Positions 10,867-22,100 of a DNA stretch of 64,000 nt are shown here, piece by piece. The notes under the pieces were generated by a model. The model saw only the letters and a list, made by a program, of their open reading frames with translations. It was not told where the DNA came from and did not search any database. Position 1 is the first letter of the stretch. Every line of letters begins with the position of its first letter. The DNA is from Lolium rigidum (Eukaryota; Streptophyta; Magnoliopsida; Poales; Poaceae), in contig NC_061514.1 of assembly GCF_022539505.1 (NCBI RefSeq), forward strand, positions 247,740,124-247,804,123, given 5' to 3'. The translations under genes were made by a program, and so were the position numbers.

Positions 10867-11252
10867 TGACATAGGCATCCCCGATGGGCCTGCCGAAGAA
10901 GATACCTGGGGTTTACTGAAGGCCCATGACCCGAAGATTACGAAGCCCGGAAGCCCAATAAAGCGTTGGTATAGAAGTTAGAGATATATTAGGAATAGAC
11001 TTGTAATTATACGAGACTGAACTCAAAAAGTCTCCCGCTGTTTGTAACTTGTACATCACGAAACCCTCGGCTCCGCCTCCTATATAAGGGGGAATCGAGA
11101 GAGAAAGAAGGGATCAATCTCATTGTCAACTCAACCCTAGTTTTTAGCAGTCGAGCACCTTTTCGGCTGAAACCTTGGAGATCTACTTGCCCTCTACTTC
11201 CGTGAAACCCAAGTTTACAACTTGTAGGCATTGACAAGTTAATACCTTGTCA
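10867..11252 (+). repeat. LTR of element B
   Basis: 386 bp, begins TGACATAGGC and ends ATACCTTGTCA, so the ends are short inverted repeats (TGACA/TGTCA). It is bounded by a polypurine tract on the left and a primer-binding site on the right. A TATA box (TATATAAG, 11081-11088) lies upstream of the 5' leader. Because both a 3' boundary (tract) and a 5' boundary (primer site) touch the same LTR, it joins two internal regions: B on its left and the start of a second internal region on its right. Confidence 0.85.
11081..11088 (+). promoter_or_regulatory. TATA box of LTR B
   Basis: TATATAAG about 170 bp before the LTR end, in the expected U3 position. Confidence 0.6.
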
Positions 11253-11272
11253 ATTGGCGCCGTCTGTGGGAA
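11253..11272 (+). promoter_or_regulatory. Primer-binding site after LTR B
   Basis: ATTGGCGCCGTCTGTGGGAA directly after the LTR end, a primer site typical of Tat-lineage elements of grasses. Confidence 0.75.
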
Positions 11273-11298
11273 CTGGAGGCGACAAGGAGCTGCTCTCG

Positions 11299-11427
11299 AT
11301 GGCACCGTCAACATCTTCGACAACATCGTCAACTTCATTGGTAGCAAGCAAAGTGATGGATGGAGGTAAACAGATCAAAACCGGTCTCGTTGATTTTATA
11401 CCTCACCCTCCCGCCCGTGTGGATCAG
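11299..11427 (+). pseudogene. Truncated gag start of a B-type element
   Basis: ATG at 11299 opens a Ser/Thr-rich start (MAPSTSSTTSSTSLVASKVM) that continues for 43 codons. It is then fused to minus-strand internal sequence of complex C; the first codon across the junction is a stop. The position 47 bp after the LTR end fits a gag start. Only this N-terminal stub remains. Confidence 0.65.
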
Positions 11428-11999
11428 TAAGAGTTATTCCTTCTCCATCTTCAGTAAGTCCTCAAAGTGTCAAAGATTTATAGATACTTTTAGGCATAAG
11501 GCAAAACTCAGACATAATATCACAACGGGCATAAAAAGTTTCACCACAAATAGCAACCTTAATAGTAGGGACCCACATTGAAGGTTCAAAGCTTACTGGA
11601 ACATAATCATAATATTCACGAATCTGGTTGTACCCTTCTTTTAAACAAGATATATTTGTTTCGAGAGTGTTTAATCTATTATGAATGCTAGTAAGAGATG
11701 AATCAAAATTATTAGCGGAGCTAGATGATGTAACCAATTTTTTTATGGCATTAAAAGCTTGATCCCCATCGCGAGTGAAGGAAATCTCCTCCCACTAAAG
11801 CATCCAAAGCATATCTATAGCGAACAATAAGCCCAAAATAAAAATTACTAAGAAGCAAACTTAGAGTCATTTTAGGTTCAGTTTTACCATAAGAATCAAA
11901 AATTCTAGACCAAGCTTCTTTAAAACTCTCCTCACCCCCTTGTTTAAAAGTAAAGATCGGTTCCTCGGGTGACGAGTAACAAGTACGGGGCTAGACATG
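11428..11999 (-). pseudogene. Second copy of the complex C gag/protease-like ORF, truncated and frameshifted
   Basis: Minus strand from the ATG at about 11999 (MSSPVLVT) it parallels the ORF at 17285-16410. The frame is disturbed near 11955-11985 (extra base differences around former CAG triplets) and again near 11776 (GCGAGTG here against GCAGTG in the other copy). It is cut at 11428. All three disturbances lie at CAG sites, so part of the damage could be sequencing error. Confidence 0.7.
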
Positions 12000-12147
12000 A
12001 TAACAAAATAAATTAAATGCAAGTAACTAATTTTTGTGTGTTTTTGATATAAAGAAAGCAAACAAGACAGAAAATAAAATAAAGCAAGACAATAAACAAA
12101 GTAAAGAGATTGGGTGTGAGAGACTCCCCTTGCAGCGTGTCTTGATC

Positions 12148-12165
12148 TCCCCGGCAACGGCGCCA
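12148..12165 (-). promoter_or_regulatory. Primer-binding site, left LTR of complex C
   Basis: Minus strand TGGCGCCGTTGCCGGGGA (tRNA-Asp type), 11 bp inside from the LTR end at 12177. Confidence 0.8.
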
Positions 12166-12176
12166 GAAAAATAGCT

Positions 12177-13775
12177 TGATGACGCGTGAAGCACACGTCC
12201 GTTGGGAACCCCAAGAGGAAGGTGTGATGCGTACAGCGAGCAAGTTTTCCCTCGATAAGAAACCAAGGTTATCGAACCGGTAGGAGATGAAGGCCACGTG
12301 AAGGTTGTTGGTGAAGGAGTGTAGTGCGGCGCAACACCAGGGATTCCGGCGCCAACGTGGAACCTGCACAACACAATCAAAATACTTTCCCCAACTTAAC
12401 AGTGAGGTTGTCAATCTCACCGGCTTGCTGTAAACAAATGATTAAACGTATGGTGTGGAGAATGATGTTTGTTTGCAGAGAACAACAGAGAACAGTGATT
12501 GTAGTAGGTTGTATTTCAGATGTAATAGAATAGACCGGGCTCCACAGTTCACTAGTGGTGTCTCTCCAATAAGATAAATAGCATGTTGGGTGAACAAATT
12601 ACAGTTGGGCAATTGACAAATAGAGAGGGCATAACAATGCACATACATATCATGATGACTACTATGAGTTTTACTTAGGGTATTACGACAAAGAACATAG
12701 ACCGCTATCCAGCATGCATCTATGCCTAAAAAGTCCACCTTCGGGTTAGCATCCGCACCCCTTCCAATATTAAGTTGCAAACAACAGACAATTGCATTAA
12801 GTATGGTGCGTAATGTAAACAATACAAATATCCTTAGACAAAGCATTGATGTTTTATCCCTAGTGGCAACAGCACATCCAAAACCTTAGGGGTTGCTGTC
12901 ACTCCCCCAGATTCAATGGAGACATGAACCCACTATCGAGCATAAATACTCCCTCTTGGAGTCACAAGTATCAACTTGGCCAGAGCCTCTACTAGAAACG
13001 GAGATCATGCAAGATCATAAACAACACATATATGATAGATCCATAATCAACTTGACATAGTATTCCATATTCATCGGATCCCAACAAACACAACATGTAG
13101 CATTACAAATAGATGATCCTGATCATGATAGGCAGCTCACAAGATCTAAACATGATAGCACAAGAGGAGAAGACAACCATCTAGCTACTGCTATGGACCC
13201 ATAGTCCAAGGATGAACTACTCACGCATCGTTCCGGAGGCGGGCATGGTGATGTAGAGCCCTCCGGTGATGATTCCCCTCTCCGGCAGGGTGCCGGAGGC
13301 GATCTTCAGAACCTCCCGAGATGAGGTTGACGGCGGCGGCGTCTCTGGAACTTTTCTCGTATCGTGGCTCTCGGTACTAGGGTTTTCGCGACGGAAGGAT
13401 TATATAGGCGAAGGGGCAGAGTCGGGGGACGCTCGAGGGGCCCACCCCATATGGCGGCGCGGCCAGGGGTGGGGTCGCGCCCCCCTATTGTGTGGCCGCC
13501 TCGTCGCCCCTCTTCGTCTCCTCTTCGGACTTCTGGAAGGCTCCGTGGAAAATAAGACCGTGGGCTTTTGTTTCATCCAATTCCGAGAATATTTCCGTGT
13601 AGGATTTACGAAACCAAAAACGGCGAGAAAACGAGAGCCGACGCTTCGGCATCTTGTTAATAGGTTAGTACCGGAAAATGCATCAAAATGATGTAAAGTG
13701 TATATAAAACATGTGAGTATTGTCATAAAACTAGCATGGAACATAAGAAATTATAGATACGTTTGAGACGTATCA
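12177..13775 (-). repeat. LTR 1 of complex C
   Basis: On the minus strand it runs from TGATACGTCTCAAACG to CACGCGTCATCA. It nearly matches LTR 2 (17465-19060); many differences fall at CAG triplets. TATA box at 13401-13407 (CTATATAA region on the minus strand). The U3 end resembles element A/L LTRs, while the U5 end (CACGTCCGTTGGGAACCCC on the plus strand) is a different sequence type. Confidence 0.87.
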
Positions 13776-16409
13776 AGCATCCCCAAGCTTAGTTCCTACT
13801 CGCCCTCGAGTAGGTAAACGATAACAAGGATAATTTCTGAAGTGACATGCTACTATCATGATCTTGATCAATACTATTGTAAAGCATATGAGATGAATGA
13901 AGTGATTCAAAGCAATGGTAAAGATGATGACTAAACAACTGAATCACATAGCAAAGACTTTTCATGAATAGTACTTTCAAGATAAGCATCAATAAGTCTT
14001 GCATAAGAGTTAACTCATAAAGCAATAGATTCTTAATAAGAGGTTTTGAAGCAACTCAAAGGAAGATTTAAGTTTCAGCAGTTGCTTTCAACTTTCAACA
14101 TGTATATCTCATGGATAATTGTAAACACAAAGTAATATGATGAGTGCAAATAAGCAAGTATGTAAGAATCAATGCACATGGTTGACACAAGTGTTTGCTT
14201 CTAAGATGGAAAGAAGTAGGTAAACTGACTCAACATAAAGTAAAAGAAAGGCCCTTCGCAGAGGGAAGCAGGGATTACTCATGTGCTAGAGCTTTTTATT
14301 TTGAAAACATGGAAACAATTTTGTCAACGGTAGTAATAATTCATATGTGTTATGCATAAAACCTCCTATAAGTTGCAAGCCTCATGCATCGAATACTAAT
14401 AGTGCTCGCACCTTGTCCTAGTTAGCTTGGACTTCCATGGATTATCATTGCATTACATATGTTTCAACCAAGTGTCACAAAGGGGTACCTCTATGCCATC
14501 TGTACAAAGGTCCAAAGAGATAAATCACATTTGATTTCTCAATTTTGATAGATCTCAACTTAAGGACATCCATATCGGGACAACATAGAAAACAGATAAT
14601 GGACTCCTCTTTAATGCTTTAAGCATTCAACAACAGATAATATTCTCATAAGAGATTGAGGATTAATGTCCAAAGCTGAAACTTCCACCATGATACATGG
14701 CTTTGGTTGGCGGCCCAATGTTCTTCTCTAACAATATGCATACTCAAACCATTTAACTCATGGCAAATCTCCCTTACTTCAGACAAGACGAACATGCATA
14801 GCAACTCACATGATATTCAACAAAGGTGTAACGGGTTGATGGCGTCCCCAGAAACATGGTTACCGCTCAACAAGCAACTTATAAGAAATAAGATACATAA
14901 CCGATATATTCTTTACCACAATAGTTTTTTTAGGCTACTTTCCCATGAGCTATGTATTGCAAAGACAAGGAATGATTTTTTTTAAAAGGTAGCACGCAAG
15001 CAATTTACTTTGGAATGGCAAAAAAATACCACATAGTAGGTAGTTATGGTGGACACAAATGGCATAAGTTTTGGCTCAAGGTTTTGGATGCACGAGAAGC
15101 ATTCCTTCTCAGTACAAGGCTTTGGCTAGCGAGGTTGTTTGAAGCAAACACAAGTATGAACTGGTACAACAAAACTTACATAAGAACATATTGCAAGCAT
15201 TATAAGACTCTACACTGTCTTCCTTGTTGTTCAAACACCTTTTACCAGAAAATATCTAGACTTTAGAGAGACCAATCATGCAAAAAAAATTTCAACAAGC
15301 TCTACGATAGTTTTCCATTAATAAGTTTAAATCACATGCAAGAGCTTAAACATGATCTACTCGAGAGCTCAAAACAATTGTCAAGTATCAAATTATTCAA
15401 GATAATATACCAATTACCACATGAAGCATTTTCTGTTTCCAACCAAATAGCAATAAATGAAGCGGCTTTCAACTTCGCCATGAACATTAAAAGTAAAACT
15501 AAGAACACCAGTGTTCAATATGAAAAAGCGGAGCGTGTCTTTCTCCCACACAAGGAATGCTAGGATCTGATTTTATTCAAACAAAAACAAAAATAAAAAC
15601 ACACAGACGCTCCAAGTAAAGCACATAAGATGTGACGGAATAAAAATATACTTTCACTAGAGGTGACATGATAAGTTGTTGATGAAGAAGGGGATGCCTT
15701 GGGCATCCCCAAGCTTAGATGCTTGAGTCTTCTTGAAATATGCAGGGATGAACCACGGGGGCATCCCCAAGCTTAGACTTTTCACTCTTCTTGATCATAT
15801 TATATCATCCTCCTCTCTTGATCCTTGAAAACTTCCTTCACACCAGACTCAAAACAATCTCATTAGAGGGTTAGTGCATAATCAAAAATTCACATGTTCA
15901 GAGAGGACACAATCATTCCCAACACTTCGGACATTACCCAAGGCTGCTGAAAGTTAATGGAGCAAAGAAATCCACTCAACACGGTAAAAGAGGCAATGTG
16001 AAATAAAAGGCAGAATCTGTCAAAACAGAACAGTCCGTAAAGACGATTTTTTTCGAGGCACTTAACATGCTCAGATGAAGAAGCTCAAATTGAATGAAAG
16101 TTGCGTACATATCTGAGGATTACTCATGAATTTTTGCAGAATTGTTAGGTTCTCCTACAGAGAGATCTATTCAAATTCGTGACAGCTAAAAATCTGTTTC
16201 TACGCAGAAATCCAAATCTAGTATCAACCTTCTATCAAAGACTTTACTTGGCACAACAATGCAACAAAGTAAAGATACAAAGGTATTGCTATAGTAGTAA
16301 CAAACACCTTGACTCAAATATGAAACAAAAATTGCAGAAATAAAATAATGGGTTGTCTCCCATAAGCGCTTTTCTTTAACGCCTTTCAGCTAGGCGCAGA
16401 AAGTGTAAA
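13776..16409 (-). repeat. Non-coding 3' internal region of complex C
   Basis: About 2.6 kb without a coding frame; AT-rich. It is homologous to 41295-43740 in element L and 61318-63205 in element M, including landmarks such as the tract AAGCTTGGGGATGC (minus strand) next to the LTR and again at about 15700 and 15758. The conservation between families in the absence of coding points to a shared non-coding body used by several non-autonomous elements. Confidence 0.75.
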
Positions 16410-17285
16410 TCAAGTAACATCAAGAGAAGAAGCATTAATATTATTACCAGGGGCTTTGCGCCTACCCTTCTTACTCTTATTCTTACTCTTTGGTCTAGGG
16501 AATACATGACCGCATCCGGGTGTAGAGGTAAAATTTAGAGTGCCTTTTCCCACATCTACGGTTGCTCCCAAGAGTTTCAGCAGTGATCTCCCAAGTGTGA
16601 TTTGTCCTGTTCCTACACATTCAATAACGAGATAATCAAAGGATACCGTTCTTCCAAGAAAGGTTGTGAACACACCTTCAGCTATCCCCTTAGGAATTAT
16701 AACAGAATTATCAGTAAGAGTTATTCCTTCTCCACCTTCAGTAAGTCCCCAAAGTGTCAAAGATTCATAGATACTTCTATGCATAAGGCAAAACTCAGAC
16801 ATAATATCACAACGGGCATAAAAAGTTTCACCACAAATAGCAACCTTAATAGTAGGGACCCACATTGAAGGTTCAAAGCTTACTGGAACATAATCATAAT
16901 ATTCACGAATCTGGTTGTACCCTTCTTTTAAACAAGATATATTTGTTTCGAGAGTGTTTAATCTATTATGAATGCTAGTAAGAGATGAATCAAAATTATT
17001 AGCGGAGCTAGATGATGTAACCAATTTTTTTATGGCATTAAAAGCTTGATCCCCATCGCAGTGAAGGAAATCTCCTCCCACTAAAGCATCCAAAGCATAT
17101 CTATAGCGAACAATAAGCCCAAAATAAAAATTACTAAGAAGCAAACTTAGAGTCATTTTAGGTTCAGTTTTACCATAAGAATCAAAAATTCTAGACCAAG
17201 CTTCTTTAAAACTCTCCTCACCCCCTTGTTTAAAAGTAAAGATCAGTTCCTCAGGTGACAGAGTAACAAGTACAGGTCTAGACAT
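16410..17285 (-). CDS. Gag/protease-like ORF of complex C
   Basis: I take ATG at 17285 (MSRPVLVTLSPEELIFTFKQ), 291 codons; a longer frame to 17387 adds only hydrophobic leader sequence. Residues 1-90 (FKEAWSRIFDSYGKTEPKMTL) resemble the start of plant Gypsy gag proteins. About 95-130 is a short coiled coil. Residues about 140-260 resemble a retropepsin (FYARCDIMSEFCLM, IPKGIAEGV, LGRSLLKLLGATVDVGKGTLNF). In active enzymes the core is D-[TSI]-G-A; here it reads D-I-M-S, so proteolysis is doubtful. The end is basic (RPKSKNKSKKGRRK). No reverse transcriptase follows. The product could still assemble particles or bind RNA for a non-autonomous element; that is inference. Confidence 0.7.
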   Translation of the reverse strand: MSRPVLVTLSPEELIFTFKQGGEESFKEAWSRIFDSYGKTEPKMTLSLLLSNFYFGLIVRYRYALDALVGGDFLHCDGDQAFNAIKKLVTSSSSANNFDSSLTSIHNRLNTLETNISCLKEGYNQIREYYDYVPVSFEPSMWVPTIKVAICGETFYARCDIMSEFCLMHRSIYESLTLWGLTEGGEGITLTDNSVIIPKGIAEGVFTTFLGRTVSFDYLVIECVGTGQITLGRSLLKLLGATVDVGKGTLNFTSTPGCGHVFPRPKSKNKSKKGRRKAPGNNINASSLDVT

Positions 17286-17435
17286 GATAACAAAATAAAT
17301 TAAATGCAAGTAACTAATTTTTTGTGTGTTTTTGATATAAAGAAAGCAAACAAGACAGAAAATAAAATAAAGCAAGACAATAAACAAAGTAAAGAGATTG
17401 GGTGTGTGAGACTCCCCTTGCAGTGTGTCTTGATC

Positions 17436-17453
17436 TCCCCGGCAACGGCGCCA
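17436..17453 (-). promoter_or_regulatory. Primer-binding site, right LTR of complex C
   Basis: Minus strand TGGCGCCGTTGCCGGGGA directly inside LTR 2. Confidence 0.8.
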
Positions 17454-17464
17454 GAAAAATAGCT

Positions 17465-19060
17465 TGATGACGCGTGAAGCACACGTCCGTTGGGAACCCC
17501 AAGAGGAAGGTGTGATGCGTACAACAGCAAGTTTTCCCTCAGTAAGAAACCAAGGTTATCGAACCAGTAGGAGATGAAGGACACGTGAAGGTTATTGGTG
17601 AAGGAGTGTAGTGCGGCGCAACACCAGGGATTCCGGCACCAAAGTGGAACCTGCACAACACAATCAAAATACTTTGCCCCAACTTAACAATGATGTTGTC
17701 AATCTCACCGGCTTGCTGTAACCAAAGGATTAAACGTATGGTGTGGAGAATGATGTTTGTTTGCAGAGAACAACAGAGAACAGTGATTGCAGTAGGTTGT
17801 ATTTCAGATGTAAAAGAATGTACCGGGGTCGACAATTCACTAGTGGTGTCTCTCCAATAAGATAAATAGCATGTTGGGTGAACAAATTACAGTTGGGCAA
17901 TTGACAAATAGAGAGGGCATAACAATGCACATACATATCATGATGACTACTATGAGTTTTACTTAGGGCATTACAACAAAGAACATAGACCGCTATCCAG
18001 CATGCATCTATGCCTAAAAAGTCCACCTTCGGGTTAGCATCCGCACCGCTTCGAGTATTAAGTTGCAAACAACAGACAATTGCATTAAGTACTGTGCGTA
18101 ATGTAAACAATACAAATATCCTTAGACAAAGCATTGATGTTTTATCCCTAGTGGCAACAACACATCCACAACCTTAGGGGTTCTTTGTCACTCCCAGATT
18201 CAATGGAGACATGAACCCACTATCGAGCATAAATACTCCCTCTTGGAGTCACAAGTATCAACTTGGCCGAGCCTCTACTAGCAACGGAGAGCATGCAAGA
18301 TCATAAACAACACATATATGATAGATCAATAATCAACTTGACATAGTATTCCATATTCATCGGATCCCAACAAACACAACATGTAGCATTACAAATAGAT
18401 GATCCACGATCATGATAGGCAGCTCACAAGATCTAAACATGATAGCACAAGAGGAGAAGACAACCATCTAGATATTGCTATGGACCCATAGTCCAAGGAT
18501 GAACTACTCACGCATCAGTCCGGAGGCGGGCATGGTGATGTAGAGCCCTCCGGTGATGATTCCCCTCTCCGGCAGGGTGCCGGAGGCGATCTTCAGAACC
18601 TCCCGAGATGAGGTTGACGGCGGCGGCGTCTCTGGAACTTTTCTCGTATTGTGGCTCTCGGTACTAGGGTTTTCGCGGCGGAAGGATTATATAGGCGAAG
18701 GGATAGAGTCGGGGGACGCTCGAGGGGCCCACTCCATATGGCGGCGCGGCCAGGCGTGGGGCCGCGCCCCCCTATGTTGTGGCCGTCTCGTCGCCCCTCT
18801 TCGTCTCCTCTTCGGACTTCTGGAAGGCTCCGTGGAAAATAAGACCGTGGGCTTTTGTTTCGTCCAATTCCGAGAATATTTCTGTGTAGGATTTACGAAA
18901 CCAAAAACAGCGAAAACGAGAGCTGGCGCTTCGGCATCTTGTTAATAGGTTAGTACCGGAAAATGCATCAAAATGATGTAAAGTGTATATAAAACATGTG
19001 AGTATTGTCATAAAACTAGCATGGAACATAAGAAATTATAGATACGTTTGAGACGTATCA
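17465..19060 (-). repeat. LTR 2 of complex C
   Basis: 1596 bp, TG...CA, aligning with LTR 1 at 12177-13775. TATA box near 18688-18694. It ends at 19060 against CACTA transposase sequence; the next five bases are CATGT. Confidence 0.87.
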
Positions 19061-19187
19061 CATGTCTGTCTTGTCCTCCACTCCCACGATGTTTCTTTTT
19101 CCATAAAGAACTATGTGGCGCTTTGGCTCATCATATGATGTATTCGTTTCCTTAATTATTTTTCTTTTTTCTTAGTTTGATAGACAT
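19061..19187 (-). pseudogene. CACTA transposase gene, 3' fragment
   Basis: Minus strand continues the TNP2-type transposase whose upstream part ends at 23272. After removing the solo LTR D and one GACAT copy, the frame reads on through KDMSIK, a basic stretch, an in-frame stop, then DEPKRHIVLYGKRNIVGVED, the usual C-terminal signature of grass CACTA transposases. It is cut at 19060 by complex C. Confidence 0.75.
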
Positions 19188-22100
19188 TGTCAACACCCGG
19201 ATTTTTAAGTCCAGATGCCTATTATGTCATTCATCGCAATCCCAGGATAATGTTGTTGCGAGGCATAATAGTCGAATATCACAGTCACTATTTATTACAA
19301 GCCATAATGTCTTACAATCTTGAATCACATGATTCATATTACACAAATAGTTGATCTTTCAATCAACAACATACACAAGTTCATACATAGCGGAAGCGTA
19401 ATAGTAACGGGACTCTCTAGTCCACAGGCCAACATTTGACGTCAGAAGCCCCTAGTTGTCATAGGCATCCTGCTGGTCATCCTCGAGATAGTTCTGTTCA
19501 TCATCGTACTCTGGCCATTTGAATAGCCAGGGACAAAGCCGTAAGTACTTCAAGTACTTGCAAACTAATACTATTGTAAAATGCCCATTAAAGAAACTAA
19601 GCTCTAATTTAACTTGCATAAGCCATATTTTAGTTCACAAGCTTGGATCATGTACTAACTAACTTAAGTGGGAACATTAGTGTCATTCCACATCATTGGT
19701 TCAATACCCAAAGAGTCACTAAGTCACCATTCATATTTACTAAAGCTTTCAAAAATCTGACACCGGAAACTGTATGGCCCTTCCAACCGTCCGTAACCGT
19801 GGACACGGCTATTCGAATAGGTTTACACTCTGCGAGAGGTTGCACACTTGTGCCACAACATTTGATTTCATCCGTCGGAATAACTCCGAGTCACCGTAAC
19901 ACGATACACGGATCATCAACCATAACCTTTCACTTACACATCCTAGTATGAGCACCTCTCCCCATGAGCTTGGCCTCCCGGTGAAAACCAAGCTGTTAAC
20001 TCGGGAGCCGCACGGGGCTTGGCCGTACAATTTCACCTCAATTCACATCCTTTCTCAACAACGGAGGCAGCCTCGAGCATAACCCCTATGATGTGTGTTC
20101 GGAGGGAACTCATACTAAAATCTATAAACTTCCGAGTTAAGCCCTACCCATAATCAGGTATTGTGGGGGTACTCAAAAATTGGAAAGGTATCGCATTCAA
20201 ACCAATATCAGGTTTTTATCAAAAATCACCATCTTCTCTTGTTCACCATCAAATTCAAACTCTTCAATGGAATGCTTCATCATTCCAAGGTTTCAAATTC
20301 AACCATTCACATATTCCCATCTAAAGTAGTCAAATTTTAGTATTTTAGCACTAGCACTAATCATGAAGGGTGCTACTTTGCTTTGCTACCTTTACTCATC
20401 TAGTAGTCTTATTCTCTATTCCCATTTTAGTTCATCCTTGAAAAACACCACAAGTATAACTTGGGTAGTGTACCCATAAGATAAGTTTGTATAAAGAAAG
20501 GTAAGAATCAGGGTGCCTTGCTCAAGGTGAGCTTTGCACTTTACAAGAGTATTATCTTGCCTTGGTAGTTCTCTAGGTTTTCTCCTTCTTCTTCAGTGTA
20601 GAATTCTCCTTCCTCTTGATAATCTCCGGTGCTAGCGTCTAAATTTGGAATACGAAGTATAATCACCAAACAAGCTCAAAGGCTATTCTACACACATTAT
20701 TACTTCACACAAACTATACTAAGCACACCCATAAAATAAGTAAGTGGATTGGTGGGTGACTTGAGGAAAATGATTTCCTCTTATTCATATGTGATAAGTA
20801 ATGTTCATATAGTGTTTGGGGAATAAACTCCTCTCATTGAATCTTCGTAAGATTTAATTTCTCCACAGCAATACATGAATCCTATGTTGACCCAAGTCAA
20901 CCATTCATCATCATTATTGGAGAATATGATTTAAATGAGGTAGACCACCTCATACTATTTTAAATAACACTACATTTGATTTAAATCTCAAGTAATTCAT
21001 ATAAGAGAGTTTGAGACCAGGGGTCCAAACATCAAATGAATTCATTTGAGACAAAGATTTAAATGAAGTAAAAATACTTCATAAGATTTACATAATAGTT
21101 TTGGACAATATCACTTACTAAACTAGCCATATTGTCCATTAATTAAACTAGGGCATGATCATGCAAAGTGACCACACCATTTTCTTGCAGAAACAATTAG
21201 TGGAAGTGAAATGTGAGCTATAGGAGTTGGAAATAACTTAATATCTATTTTGGTTGATTTTTAAGAATTAATTGAATATGTAAAAGTCCCTGTCTTGTTA
21301 TTTTTATCACATTTATTCTACCAAGAATCTGACCATGGGGCCAGTGGCATTAGTTAGATCTTTTTCTTAGCTTTCCAACAACATAAAGTTCATCAAATTT
21401 GGTTTAGCCAATTTCAATCTATTGAATTTCAAAGTTGGAACCAGTATGGAAATTAAATGGATTTGGATAATTCGAATTTGAATTACTGGGCTACGCGGGA
21501 AAGCTAAGTGGGCCTAAACGTTTAAAAACGGCCCAAGGCCAGCCCACCACGCATCTGTGCACGCGCGGGCCGCCTGACAGTGGGCTCCACCCGTCAGCGA
21601 CTCATAATAGCCGAAACGGTATGTTTTAAAGTGGATCGTTGGATTAGAATGAGATCGGACGGCACTGGGCCATCGTCGTCTCCGGCGAGATGGGTTCACT
21701 GGCACGGCGGCGGTAGGGGGTCGGAGGCTCACCGTGGCTCCAGCTAGGGTTGGGCAGTGTGCTTGGGGACGTTGTCGACGACGGCGAAGCAGCCTGTAGC
21801 GCGCGGCGTCGTCAGGGGCGGCCTCCTTCTCCGGCGATTGCTGCAGGGCTTCCGCGGCAGTGAGGCGTCGATTGGGCGGCGGTGGTGGCTAATCGAGCAT
21901 GGCGAGGTGCTGGGGAGGTCGAGGAAGAAGAGGGGAATGTGGTGGTGTGCTTGGATCATCAAGGGGAGGTCTCCTTTTATAGGTGCGTGAGGGGTGCCGT
22001 GGGTGCTGCGGCAAGTCGACAAGGGCGCGGCGTCTCCGGTGAGCTAGAGGGCTAAGCGACGACGGGGTCGTGTTCACCACGTCAAGGCGGTACTGCGAGC

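Larger units (their letters stand above)
2661..11252 (+). mobile_element. Element B: Tat/Grande-type Gypsy retrotransposon, degraded
   Basis: Order on the plus strand: RT thumb, first RNase H, second archaeal-type RNase H, integrase (to 5174), a long 3' region with an antisense gene (9480 to 5604), polypurine tract and LTR (10867-11252). Two RNase H domains in series and an antisense gene between integrase and the 3' LTR are hallmarks of the Tat lineage (Grande/Retand-like elements of grasses). The RT core including the metal-binding motif lies left of element A, outside the window. Frameshifts, stops and a deletion in integrase make it inactive. Confidence 0.82.
11428..19060 (-). mobile_element. 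Complex C: tandem LTR element (partial internal - LTR - internal - LTR)
   Basis: Two LTRs of about 1.6 kb (12177-13775 and 17465-19060) bracket a complete internal region in minus orientation. Left of the first LTR lies a second, truncated internal region (12176 to 11428) that repeats 17464 to about 16712. Such LTR-internal-LTR-internal arrays arise by recombination between LTRs. The left edge joins B's gag, the right edge joins a CACTA gene, and no target duplication is visible, so this is a rearranged complex. It encodes only a gag/protease-like protein, hence non-autonomous. Confidence 0.85.

Noticed and set aside
13776..16400. Searching the non-coding body for tRNA, snoRNA or rRNA genes
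   Set aside because: No cloverleaf, A/B boxes or rRNA-like stretches seen; its homologues are all within LTR elements.
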